Below, piece after piece: positions 1 to 6,300 of a stretch of DNA of 11,014 bases. Position 1 is the first letter of the stretch. Each line of letters begins with the position of its first letter. Under the pieces are notes generated by a model. That model was not told where the DNA came from, made no database searches, and saw nothing but the letters and a program-made list of their open reading frames with translations. The stretch comes from Verrucomicrobiales bacterium. GTDB taxonomy: Bacteria > Verrucomicrobiota > Verrucomicrobiia > Limisphaerales > UBA11320. A program made the translations under genes and the position numbers. The DNA lies in contig DMJJ01000296.1 in NCBI GenBank assembly GCA_003452185.1, positions 1 to 11,014 on the forward strand, read 5' to 3'.

Positions 1-1245
1 GCGACCCTCGAGGGGCCGATGCTCTCCATCAAGAGCGTCAACTCCCTCTCCCACTACACCGACTGGACCATCGCCCACGTGCACACCGGGGCCCTCGGCT
101 GGAACGGGTTCATGGTCTTCAGCATGCTCTACTGGCTTGTCCCCCGCCTCTACAACACGAAGCTCTGGTCGTTGAAGCTCGCCAGCTATCACTTCTGGAT
201 CGGGCTCCTCGGGATCATGTTCTACGCGATCCCGATGTACTGGGCCGGGGTGACCCAGGGGCTGATGTGGAAGCAGTTCAACTCGGACGGGTTCATGCAG
301 TATCCGAACTTCCTCGAGACCGTGATCCAGATCCTCCCGATGTACCGGATCCGGGCCATCGGCGGGTCGCTCTTCATCCTCGGCACCCTGCTCATGGCCT
401 ACAACCTCTGGCGCACCGCGAAGAGCGGGTCCTTCGTCCCGGAGGAGGAGGTCCAGGCGGCGCGCCTCTCGGACGCCCCCGCGACCGACTCCGGCCACAA
501 GCACCCCTGGGGCCATCGCTGGCTTGAGGCCAAGCCGCTTCTCTTCACCGTGCTCGCCCTGGTGGCGATCCTGGTGGGCGGGCTCGTAGAGCTCGTGCCG
601 CTCCACCTGATCAAGGAGAACGTCCCGACGATCTCCAGCGTGAAGCCGTACACGGCGCTCGAAGTCCTGGGTCGCGACCTCTACATCCGCGAGGGTTGCG
701 TCGGGTGTCATTCGCAGATGATCCGGCCGTTCCGCTCCGAGACCGAGCGCTACGGCGAGTATTCGAAGGCCGGGGAGTTCGTCTTCGACCATCCCTTCCT
801 CTGGGGATCGAAGCGCACGGGCCCCGACCTCCACCGCGTCGGGGGCAAGTACCCCGATGCCTGGCACTACAACCACATGGACGACCCGCGCTCCACGTCC
901 CCCGGCTCGATCATGCCCCGCTACTCATGGCTCCTGACGCAGAAGCTCGACACCTCGTCGCTCCCGGCCCGCATTGGCGCCCTCCGCAAGGTGGGGGTGC
1001 CCTATCCGGCGGGCTACGAGCAGAAGGCGGAGATCGAGCTCAAGGCCCAGGCGGCGCGGATCTCCGCGAGCCTGGCGGCCGGCATGGTCAAGGCTTCACC
1101 CGACCGCGAGATCATCGCCCTGATCGCCTACCTGCAGCGGCTCGGAACCGACATCAAGGCGCCGGCGGCCCCCGCCGCCAAGCAGACCGCCTCGGTCGAG
1201 GGGGGCGCAGTCGCCCTCCCGGTCACCACCTCAACCCAAAACTAG
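1..1245 (+). CDS. ccoNO: Fused cbb3 oxidase subunits I and II (CcoN-CcoO), 5' truncated
   Basis: This is the 3' part of a gene that begins before the window; frame 1 is open from base 1. The first ~150 residues are the C-terminal end of CcoN, the haem-copper catalytic subunit. H26 and H28 of the HVH motif (bases 76-84) match the CcoN histidines that bind haem b3 and haem b. After a hydrophilic linker, a membrane anchor (about residues 178-198) starts the CcoO part. CcoO is a membrane-bound c-type cytochrome with haem motif CVGCH at residues 233-237 (697-711) and likely axial Met305 in IMPRY. CcoN and CcoO are usually separate; fusions are known in some lineages. The inner ATG at base 19 is not the start, because the conserved frame runs through it. 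The protein acts in the inner membrane, passing electrons from cytochrome c to oxygen. It ends 9 bases before ccoQ. Confidence 0.95.
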   Translation, partial: ATLEGPMLSIKSVNSLSHYTDWTIAHVHTGALGWNGFMVFSMLYWLVPRLYNTKLWSLKLASYHFWIGLLGIMFYAIPMYWAGVTQGLMWKQFNSDGFMQYPNFLETVIQILPMYRIRAIGGSLFILGTLLMAYNLWRTAKSGSFVPEEEVQAARLSDAPATDSGHKHPWGHRWLEAKPLLFTVLALVAILVGGLVELVPLHLIKENVPTISSVKPYTALEVLGRDLYIREGCVGCHSQMIRPFRSETERYGEYSKAGEFVFDHPFLWGSKRTGPDLHRVGGKYPDAWHYNHMDDPRSTSPGSIMPRYSWLLTQKLDTSSLPARIGALRKVGVPYPAGYEQKAEIELKAQAARISASLAAGMVKASPDREIIALIAYLQRLGTDIKAPAAPAAKQTASVEGGAVALPVTTSTQN

Positions 1246-1254
1246 GCACATCCC

Positions 1255-1473
1255 ATGATCCAGAACGTATTGAGAAGCATCGGAGGGGTGGCGAACTACG
1301 GCATCATCTCGATCTGCCTGTTCTTCACCGTCTTCATCACGGCCGTGGTCCTGTCGCTTCGGATGAACAGGCAGTTCCTGAAGCGCATGGAGTCGCTGCC
1401 GCTGGATTCCGACGAACCGTCCACCCACCCCGTCCTGACCCCGGGCACGAAAGGAGACCTCCGCCATGAATGA
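1255..1473 (+). CDS. ccoQ: cbb3 oxidase small subunit CcoQ/FixQ
   Basis: This 72-residue protein has one membrane helix (about residues 15-37, rich in I, F, V and L) followed by a basic stretch (LRMNRQFLKRM) and an acidic/proline tail. That layout and its place between ccoO and ccoP fit CcoQ, a small subunit known to stabilise the oxidase complex. Sequence conservation in this family is poor, so the call rests mostly on size, topology and context. The ATG lies 9 bases after the ccoNO stop with no Shine-Dalgarno sequence. Its last 8 bases overlap the ccoP start, which suggests coupled translation. Confidence 0.8.
   Translation: MIQNVLRSIGGVANYGIISICLFFTVFITAVVLSLRMNRQFLKRMESLPLDSDEPSTHPVLTPGTKGDLRHE
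1450..1456 (+). promoter_or_regulatory. Shine-Dalgarno site of ccoP
   Basis: AAAGGAG ends 9 bases before the ATG at 1466 and lies inside the end of ccoQ. It is the only clear Shine-Dalgarno sequence before a start codon in this window, and it supports the ccoP start. Confidence 0.7.
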
Positions 1474-2047
1474 TCCCAAGGAACCACTGCTGCTCGACCA
1501 CGAGGCCGATGGCATCAAGGAACTGGACAACAACCTGCCGCGATGGTGGGTCTGGATGTTCAACCTCACGATCCTGTTCGCCGCCAGCTACCTCCTCTAC
1601 TACCACGTCCTGAAGATGGGCGACCTCCAGGCCGCCTCCTTCGACAAGGAGTGGCAGAAAGGGGAGGCGATCAAGTCCGCGGCGCTCGCCCGGTTTGAAA
1701 GCTCCATCGCGACCCTCCAGCCCTCGAAGGAATCGGATGTCCTTGCCAAGGGCCAGCAAACCTTCCTTACCCTCTGCGCCCCGTGCCATGGGCCGCAGGG
1801 GCAGGGGTTGGTCGGCCCCAACCTGTGCGACGACTACTGGATCCACGGCTCCAACTTTGTCGACAACGTGAAGACCATCGTCAACGGTGTCCCGGAGAAG
1901 GGGATGGTCACCTGGAAGGGGGTCCTCAAGCCGAGCGAGATTCACGCCGTCGCGAGCTACATCTACACCCTCCGCGGGACCAAGCCCCCGAATCCCAAGC
2001 CGCCCGAGAATCAGCTTCCAGCTCTCCCGTCGGTCCAGTTCGAGTAA
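1466..2047 (+). CDS. ccoP: cbb3 oxidase cytochrome c subunit CcoP, short mono-haem form
   Basis: CcoP is the membrane cytochrome c that feeds electrons to CcoO/CcoN. The N-terminus carries the family signature around DGIKELDNNLPRWW (residues 15-28), followed by one membrane helix (about 28-48). A single cytochrome c domain follows, with CAPCH at residues 104-108 (1775-1789) and likely axial Met147 (1904-1906). At 193 residues it is much shorter than the usual di-haem CcoP of about 300 residues and lacks the second CXXCH domain. The C-terminal ~20 residues are proline-rich. The reading frame is intact, so this looks like a genuine mono-haem form rather than a truncation. It overlaps ccoQ by 8 bases. 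Confidence 0.93.
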   Translation: MNDPKEPLLLDHEADGIKELDNNLPRWWVWMFNLTILFAASYLLYYHVLKMGDLQAASFDKEWQKGEAIKSAALARFESSIATLQPSKESDVLAKGQQTFLTLCAPCHGPQGQGLVGPNLCDDYWIHGSNFVDNVKTIVNGVPEKGMVTWKGVLKPSEIHAVASYIYTLRGTKPPNPKPPENQLPALPSVQFE

Positions 2048-2066
2048 GGCTCCTGCCGCCGGGTGT

Positions 2067-2100
2067 CCGGCCGCCGGGAATCCTCCTCCCCGGCGGCCGG
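2067..2100 (+). terminator. Strong GC hairpin between ccoP and ccoG
   Basis: A perfect 12-bp stem (2067-2078 CCGGCCGCCGGG against 2089-2100) closes a 10-base loop. It is followed by CGTTT, a weak U-tract. It sits 20 bases after the ccoP stop and 37 bases before the ccoG ATG. It could be an attenuating terminator or an mRNA-stabilising stem at the 3' end of the ccoNOQP message. The hairpin is clear; its role is inferred. Confidence 0.55.
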
Positions 2101-2137
2101 CGTTTGGCGCTCGTCCCCAGGCCAATGTCTTGCCACC

Positions 2138-3628
2138 ATGTCCACCTTGAGCACTGAACCGATCGATCATCATGACCCGGAAGGGAAGGGGAATGTGCAG
2201 GAAGTCCGGTGGGAGGACTTCCGCGACCACTTGGCGACGGCTGACAAGGATGGGAACCGCCGTTGGCTCCACCCCCGCAAGCCGGTGGGGCGCTTCTACC
2301 GGGCGCGCACTTACGTCAGCTACCTCCTCCTGGCGATCCTGTTCGCCGGTCCGTTCATCCGGATCAACGGCAACCCGCTCCTGCTGTTCAACATCATCGA
2401 CCGCAAGTTCTCGATCCTCGGGCAGATCTTCTGGCCGCAGGACGGAATCATTTTCGCGGTCGGGATGCTCCTCTTCTTCACCGGCATCCTGGTCTTTACC
2501 TCGGCGTTTGGCCGGCTCTGGTGCGGATGGACCTGCCCCCAGACGCTTCTCATGGAGATGGTCTTCCGGAAGATCGAGTACTGGATCGACGGGGATGCCC
2601 ACGAGCAGCGCCTGCTGGCCGCGGCTCCGCTCACCCTCCGCAAGGCCGTGAAGCGGGTCGGCAAGCAGCTCCTCTTCTTCATCCTCTCGTTCATCATCGC
2701 GAACACCCTCCTGAGCTACATCATCGGGAGCGAGCAGCTCTACCTTCTGGTGACCGACCCCCCCTCGAGGCATCTCTCGGGCCTGACCGCCATGATTCTC
2801 TTCACCGCGGTCTTCTACCTCATTTTCGCCCGGTTCCGTGAACAGGCCTGCACCTTCATCTGTCCTTACGGGCGGTTCCAGTCGGTCCTTCTGGACGAGA
2901 ACACCGTCGTGGTGGCGTACGATTACAAGCGCGGCGAGAAGCGGGCCCGCATGCAGGGCGGGGTGGCTCCCGCCGCACGAGGCGCGGCGGGCCTTGGCCA
3001 CTGTGTCGACTGCGGTCAGTGCGTGGCGGTCTGCCCCACCGGAATCGACATCCGCAACGGGACCCAGATGGAGTGTGTCAACTGCACCGCTTGCATCGAC
3101 GCCTGCGATGCGGTGATGGACAAGGTGAAGCTCCCCCGCGGGCTCGTGCGGTATGCTTCGCTCAACGGCATCGAGCGCGGCGAGTCGATTCGGCTCACCC
3201 CCCGGATGATCGGCTACCTGGGCATTCTCGGCATCTTGGGAATTCTTCTCACCGGGCTCCTGTTCACCCGCACCGACATCGAAACCACGGTCCTGCGCGC
3301 CCCGGGCGCCCTGTTCCAGTCGCTGGGCGAGGGGCGTTTCAGCAACCTGTACACCATGAAGATGGTGAACAAGACCTCGCGTGTCATTCCGCTCCAGCTC
3401 AAGCTGGAGGGGTCCGAGGGCCGGATCAGTGTCCTGGGCCGCGATCCCGTGGTCCAGCCCCAGAAGCTGAGCGAGGACTCGGTCCTGATCGAGATGCCCG
3501 CCCGGGCGCTCAAGGGCCCGACCACGCCGCTCGTCATCGGGGTGTACTCCGACGGCCGGCTGATCAGCCGAGTCAAGACCGTCTTCGTCGGGCCCCGCGA
3601 CGGGTCCCAGGACGGCACCAGCAAATGA
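2138..3628 (+). CDS. ccoG: cbb3 oxidase assembly polyferredoxin CcoG (FixG)
   Basis: CcoG is a membrane iron-sulfur protein needed to assemble cbb3 oxidase; in studied species it reduces Cu(II) to Cu(I) for the CuB site. The 496-residue protein has an N-terminal cytoplasmic segment, several membrane helices (about 57-75, 103-122, 177-197, 215-231 and 357-376) and the WCGWTCPQ motif at 128-135. CTFICPYG lies at 238-245. A two-cluster ferredoxin domain follows, with Cys at 289, 292, 295, 299 and at 313, 316, 319, 323. A C-terminal immunoglobulin-like domain covers about 380-496. The frame is open back to a GTG at 2063, but that would place the hairpin at 2067-2100 inside the gene. The ATG at 2138 begins family-like sequence soon after. 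No Shine-Dalgarno sequence is present. Confidence 0.95.
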   Translation: MSTLSTEPIDHHDPEGKGNVQEVRWEDFRDHLATADKDGNRRWLHPRKPVGRFYRARTYVSYLLLAILFAGPFIRINGNPLLLFNIIDRKFSILGQIFWPQDGIIFAVGMLLFFTGILVFTSAFGRLWCGWTCPQTLLMEMVFRKIEYWIDGDAHEQRLLAAAPLTLRKAVKRVGKQLLFFILSFIIANTLLSYIIGSEQLYLLVTDPPSRHLSGLTAMILFTAVFYLIFARFREQACTFICPYGRFQSVLLDENTVVVAYDYKRGEKRARMQGGVAPAARGAAGLGHCVDCGQCVAVCPTGIDIRNGTQMECVNCTACIDACDAVMDKVKLPRGLVRYASLNGIERGESIRLTPRMIGYLGILGILGILLTGLLFTRTDIETTVLRAPGALFQSLGEGRFSNLYTMKMVNKTSRVIPLQLKLEGSEGRISVLGRDPVVQPQKLSEDSVLIEMPARALKGPTTPLVIGVYSDGRLISRVKTVFVGPRDGSQDGTSK

Positions 3629-3671
3629 GGCACCCCGCCATTACCCGAACGACCCAGCCCCCATCCCATCC

Positions 3672-4169
3672 ATGAACACACCCCCTGTTTCCAAGCCCGC
3701 GTGGAACCCCTGGCCCTGGGCCATCATCGGATTCTTCTGCCTGGCCGTCCCCACGGTGGTCGGCTTTGCGGTGTTCGCCTCGCGCCAGACGATCGAGCTG
3801 GTGGGCAAGGACTACTACGAGGAGGAGCTCCGCTTTCAGCAGCAGATCGATGCACAGGCCCTGGCGAGCCGCTCTTCAACTCCCGTGTCGATCGTTTTCG
3901 ACAAGGAGAAGCGAATGCTTCGGATCTCCGTTCCTCGCGCCGGCGTGGCGGGTGCCGCGGACGCCCAGCCCCACGGGAGCCTGGAGCTGTACCGCCCCTC
4001 GGACTCGACCCTCGACCGCAAGCTCCCGCTGGCCCCCGGGCCCGACGGGGTTCAGAGCGTCGATGTTCGCTCGCTTCGCGCCGGGCTCTGGCGCCTCAGG
4101 CTCTCCTGGACTGCCGGGACGCAGGACTTTTACCACGCGGATTCAATCGTCATCCCTCCCGGGGCCTGA
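3672..4169 (+). CDS. ccoH: cbb3 oxidase assembly protein CcoH/FixH
   Basis: This 165-residue protein has one N-terminal membrane helix (about residues 14-36) after a proline-rich start. The helix is followed by the FixH-like segment GKDYYEEELRFQQQIDAQA and a beta-rich periplasmic domain. FixH/CcoH is known to associate with the oxidase during assembly. It directly follows ccoG with a 43-base gap, the classic ccoGH order. The leader before the ATG is C-rich and has no Shine-Dalgarno sequence. Confidence 0.9.
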   Translation: MNTPPVSKPAWNPWPWAIIGFFCLAVPTVVGFAVFASRQTIELVGKDYYEEELRFQQQIDAQALASRSSTPVSIVFDKEKRMLRISVPRAGVAGAADAQPHGSLELYRPSDSTLDRKLPLAPGPDGVQSVDVRSLRAGLWRLRLSWTAGTQDFYHADSIVIPPGA

Positions 4170-4190
4170 CCGGACAACTCTCTGTCCGGT
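4169..4190 (+). other. Small hairpin at the ccoH stop codon
   Basis: An 8-bp perfect stem (ACCGGACA 4169-4176, TGTCCGGT 4183-4190) closes a 6-base loop. It begins at the last base of the ccoH stop codon and ends 14 bases before the next ATG. No U-tract follows, so a terminator is unlikely. It may influence translation or stability of the downstream cistron. Confidence 0.4.
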
Positions 4191-4204
4191 CCCCCCCGCA
4201 TCGC

Positions 4205-4894
4205 ATGGAACTCTGGAGCGCATTCCTTCTGGGACTGATCGGAAGCCTCCACTGCGCCGGGATGTGTGGCCCCCTGGCAGCGGCCCTCCCTGGCGATCCC
4301 TCTTCGCGGGGCCGGTTCCTTTCCGGGCGACTCGCCTACAACGGGGGACGCATCGTGATGTACCTTGGGCTCGGGGCCCTGTTCGGGACCCTGGGACGCG
4401 GGATTCTCCTGGCCGGGGTGCAGCGCTCGCTCTCGATCGGGGCCGGGTCGGTGATCCTGATCGGCCTGGCCCTCGCCCGATGGCATCGTCCGGGGGCCTA
4501 CCTCATTCCTCCCGTGACCTGGGTGAAGGGGGCGCTGGCCTCGAGGATCCGCCAGCGGGGAATTGCCCCTCTGGCATTGTTCGGGCTTCTGAACGGACTT
4601 CTTCCCTGCGGTCTGGTCTATGCCGCCTGCGCGGGGGCGACTGCCACCGGGAGCCTTGCGGCGGGGGTTTCGTACATGGGGTGTTTCGGCCTCGGGACGG
4701 TTCCGATGATGCTCTCCGCCGGTCTTCTCGGGCGGAGTCTCCCCGTGGGGTTGCGGCTGAGGCTTCAGGGGTTGGTTCCCCTCTTCCTGGGCCTCGTTGC
4801 CGTGGGGTTGATCCTGCGGGGGATGTCGCTGGGGATTCCGTACCTCAGTCCCGACCTGAGTGCGGGACACGCCGCCTGTCCGGCTTGTCATTGA
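4205..4894 (+). CDS. SafE/TauE-like membrane protein linked to cbb3 oxidase maturation
   Basis: This 229-residue, highly hydrophobic protein has about six membrane helices. The N-terminal motif GSLHCAGMCGP (residues 13-23, with H16, C17, C21) is the hallmark of the SafE/UreH-like branch of the TauE/cytochrome c biogenesis superfamily, often encoded next to ccoGHIS. A second conserved half has GLLNGLLPCGLVYAA at about 125-139. Its role is not settled in general; copper or cytochrome maturation is inferred from context. The extreme C-terminus is HAACPACH (4868-4891), adding a CXXCH-like metal-binding motif. The ATG lies 35 bases after ccoH, on the same strand. No ccoI or ccoS follows: the next gene is convergent. 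Confidence 0.85.
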   Translation: MELWSAFLLGLIGSLHCAGMCGPLAAALPGDPSSRGRFLSGRLAYNGGRIVMYLGLGALFGTLGRGILLAGVQRSLSIGAGSVILIGLALARWHRPGAYLIPPVTWVKGALASRIRQRGIAPLALFGLLNGLLPCGLVYAACAGATATGSLAAGVSYMGCFGLGTVPMMLSAGLLGRSLPVGLRLRLQGLVPLFLGLVAVGLILRGMSLGIPYLSPDLSAGHAACPACH

Positions 4895-4921
4895 AGGCCG
4901 CCGATCCGGGGCCTGGAGGGG

Positions 4922-4967
4922 GTGAGCCGTTTTAGTGGCTCCGTCCGGGGGAACCTCCCGGGCTCAC
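4922..4967. terminator. Possible stem-loop in the convergent safE-like/frr gap
   Basis: An inner stem pairs CCGGGGG (4945-4951) with CTCCCGG (4955-4961), seven pairs including one G-U, with a 3-base loop. Around it GTGAGCC (4922-4928) can pair with GGCTCAC (4961-4967). No clean U-tract follows on either strand. It lies where a two-way terminator between convergent genes is expected and touches the frr stop. The base pairing is visible; terminator function is uncertain. Confidence 0.35.
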
Positions 4968-5524
4968 ACCGTCATGATCTCTTTTTCCTTGTGAGCCAGG
5001 TGGCCATCGATCTTCGCGATGTAGGAGTCGGTCAGCTTCTGGACCTCCTTCTCCGCGTGCTCCACCAGATCCTCAGTCACGCCGCCGGTCTTGCCTTCCT
5101 TCTTCAGGGCCTCCAGCGCGTCGCGGCGGACGTGCCGGACCGCAACGCGGCCATCCTCGGCCATCTTGCGGGCGATCTTCACAAACTCCTGCCGGCGCTC
5201 GGCGCTCAGCTCCGGTAGCACGATCCGGATCACCTTCTTGTCGACGGAGGGGTTGAGGCCGAGGTTCGCCTTGAGAATCGCCTTCTCGATCGGGTGGACC
5301 GTGGTGGCATCCCAGGGCTGGATCACCAGAACCCGGGGTTCCGGCGTTGTGATCCCGGCCAGCTCGCGGATCCGCATGTTGGACCCGTAGACTTCCACCA
5401 TGACATTCTCCACCATTCCGGGGGAGGCCTTGCCGGTTCTCACTCCGGTGAACTCCTTGGTCACGACCTCCTCGGTCTTGAGCATCTTTTCCTCAGTCTC
5501 GAGCAAAATGTCATCGATCGGCAT
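4964..5524 (-). CDS. frr: Ribosome recycling factor
   Basis: RRF works with EF-G in the cytoplasm to split ribosomes after termination and is essential in bacteria. The 186-residue protein has the usual RRF length. It shows family landmarks such as the N-terminal helix with FTGVRTGKASPGMVENV (about 24-40), RELAGITTPEPRVLVIQPWD (about 53-72) and the C-terminal RRDALEALKKEG region. The reading frame extends further upstream to an ATG at 5617, but the first 31 residues of that version are repeat-derived and unlike RRF. The ATG at 5522-5524 gives the canonical start. The usual upstream partner pyrH is absent; the repeat array lies there instead. Confidence 0.96.
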   Translation of the reverse strand: MPIDDILLETEEKMLKTEEVVTKEFTGVRTGKASPGMVENVMVEVYGSNMRIRELAGITTPEPRVLVIQPWDATTVHPIEKAILKANLGLNPSVDKKVIRIVLPELSAERRQEFVKIARKMAEDGRVAVRHVRRDALEALKKEGKTGGVTEDLVEHAEKEVQKLTDSYIAKIDGHLAHKEKEIMTV

Positions 5525-5555
5525 ACGGCCGAAACCTACCAGACCCCGCCCGTGG

Positions 5556-5561
5556 TGTATA
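5556..5561 (-). promoter_or_regulatory. Possible frr -10 element
   Basis: On the minus strand TATACA lies about 32 bases upstream of the frr ATG, with no convincing -35 at standard spacing. It is the best -10-like hexamer between frr and the repeat array. The call is weak. Confidence 0.25.
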
Positions 5562-5599
5562 GAGCTTTGCAGCAGCCGCAAGAGACGGGCCGCAAGAGG

Positions 5600-5763
5600 T
5601 GGGGAGGGTGGCCGCAAGAGAACACAATGAACGCAAAAAGGAACCAGCTGGGTGGTGAGGGATGGCGGCGAGGGCGGGAATCCTTGGGTGGTGATCAGCT
5701 CCCCGTCCCATGAGAGCCAGTCCGGTTTTTCTATCGCGTTCTATGCGTTCCTTTGCGGCAACC
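5600..5763 (+). repeat. Type I repeat unit, copy 1
   Basis: This 164-base stretch matches 6109-6272 at a constant offset of 509, with seven differences by eye. Its left end (5611 on, GCCGCAAGAG) and right end (GCGTTCTATG at 5736 to GCGGCAACC at 5763) form an imperfect terminal inverted repeat. The interior has no coding signal. Confidence 0.85.
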
Positions 5764-5800
5764 ACCCGAGGAGGGCTGCCTCGAGATGGGATGGGGAGGG

Positions 5801-5930
5801 TGGCCGCAAGAGGACGCAAAGAACGCAAAAGAGAACCGTTTTATGGTGGGCGTTGTTCGCGCCCTATCGGAAGGGTGCGCTGCCACGGAAGTGCAGCCCC
5901 TACGTGCTGTTGCGTCGTATGCGCTCTGTC
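5801..5930 (+). repeat. Type II repeat unit, copy a (diverged right end)
   Basis: The left end GGCCGCAAGAGGACGCAAAG matches the type I left end. The interior (about 5845-5898) differs from type I and instead aligns with 5988-6036 of the next unit, sharing TTGTTCGCGC and GGAAG blocks. The right end is degenerate: TTGCGTCGTATGCGCTCTGT (5910-5929) is recognisable against the consensus end. Confidence 0.6.
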
Positions 5931-5960
5931 ACGGGAGCCGGAAGAGGAGTGGAGAGGGGT

Positions 5961-6081
5961 TGAAGAGAACGCAAAGAGGACCCTCGGGGTGGGGCTTGTT
6001 CGCGCGTCACGCGGACGGCCGCGGTGCCAAGGAAGCAACTCGGTTTTTCTATCGCGTTCTATGCGTTCCTTTGCGGCAACC
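5961..6081 (+). repeat. Type II repeat unit, copy b (diverged left end)
   Basis: A degenerate left end, TGAAGAGAACGCAAAGAGGA (5961-5980), leads into the type II interior (GGGGCTTGTTCGCGCG at 5991-6006). The unit ends in an intact right end (6041-6081). From 6041 to 6147 the sequence repeats 5723-5830 nearly exactly with one indel, so the right end plus the following linker and left end form a shared junction module. Confidence 0.6.
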
Positions 6082-6108
6082 ACCCGAGGAGGGCCGCAAG
6101 AGATGGGA

Positions 6109-6272
6109 TGGGGAGGGTGGCCGCAAGAGGACGCAAAGAACGCAAAAAGGAACCAGCTGGGTGGTGAGGGATGGCGGCGAGGGCGGGAATCCTTGGGCGG
6201 TGATCAGCTCCCCGTCGCATGAGAGCCAGTCCGGTTTTTCTATTGCGTTCTATGCGTTCCTTCGCGGCAACC
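6109..6272 (+). repeat. Type I repeat unit, copy 2
   Basis: This is the second copy of 5600-5763, with seven differences by eye. Its ends pair as an imperfect inverted repeat, and the unit stops about 30 bases before the regulator stop codon. The high identity with copy 1, compared with the diverged type II units between them, suggests a recent duplication or gene conversion. Confidence 0.85.
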
Positions 6273-6300
6273 CCCCGGCCCGCCCGCGTTCTTTCGCGGC

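Larger units (their letters stand above)
5575..6300. repeat. Mosaic repeat array without genes between the DeoR-type regulator gene and frr
   Basis: The stretch 5525-6300 holds no convincing gene. Reading frames on both strands change character at repeat boundaries and look spurious. The decamer GCCGCAAGAG occurs six times (5575, 5589, 5611, 5803, 6093, 6120). GCGTTCTATGCGTTCCTT occurs three times (5736, 6054, 6245; the preceding base differs in the last). These two are imperfect reverse complements over about 24 bases with four mismatches, so they form the inverted ends of repeat units. Four units are visible: two of one type outside and two of a diverged type inside. A last end-like fragment CGCGTTCTTTCGCGGC (6285-6300) abuts the regulator stop codon. 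It resembles an expanded family of short palindromic or MITE-like elements with no transposase. Confidence 0.85.

Noticed and set aside
2063..2137. Upstream GTG start extending ccoG by 25 residues
   Set aside because: The added stretch lies over the perfect hairpin at 2067-2100 and has low-complexity residues unlike CcoG; the ATG at 2138 fits better.
1337..3001. Very long minus-strand open frame opposite ccoQ, ccoP and ccoG
   Set aside because: It is a shadow of GC-rich codon usage; the plus-strand frames carry clear CcoP and CcoG motifs.
5525..5617. Longer frr with 31 extra N-terminal residues
   Set aside because: The extension is translated partly from repeat sequence, while the ATG at 5524 gives the standard 186-residue RRF.
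5575..6300. CRISPR array
   Set aside because: Repeats are long, unequal and inverted, with similar rather than unique spacers, and no cas genes are present.
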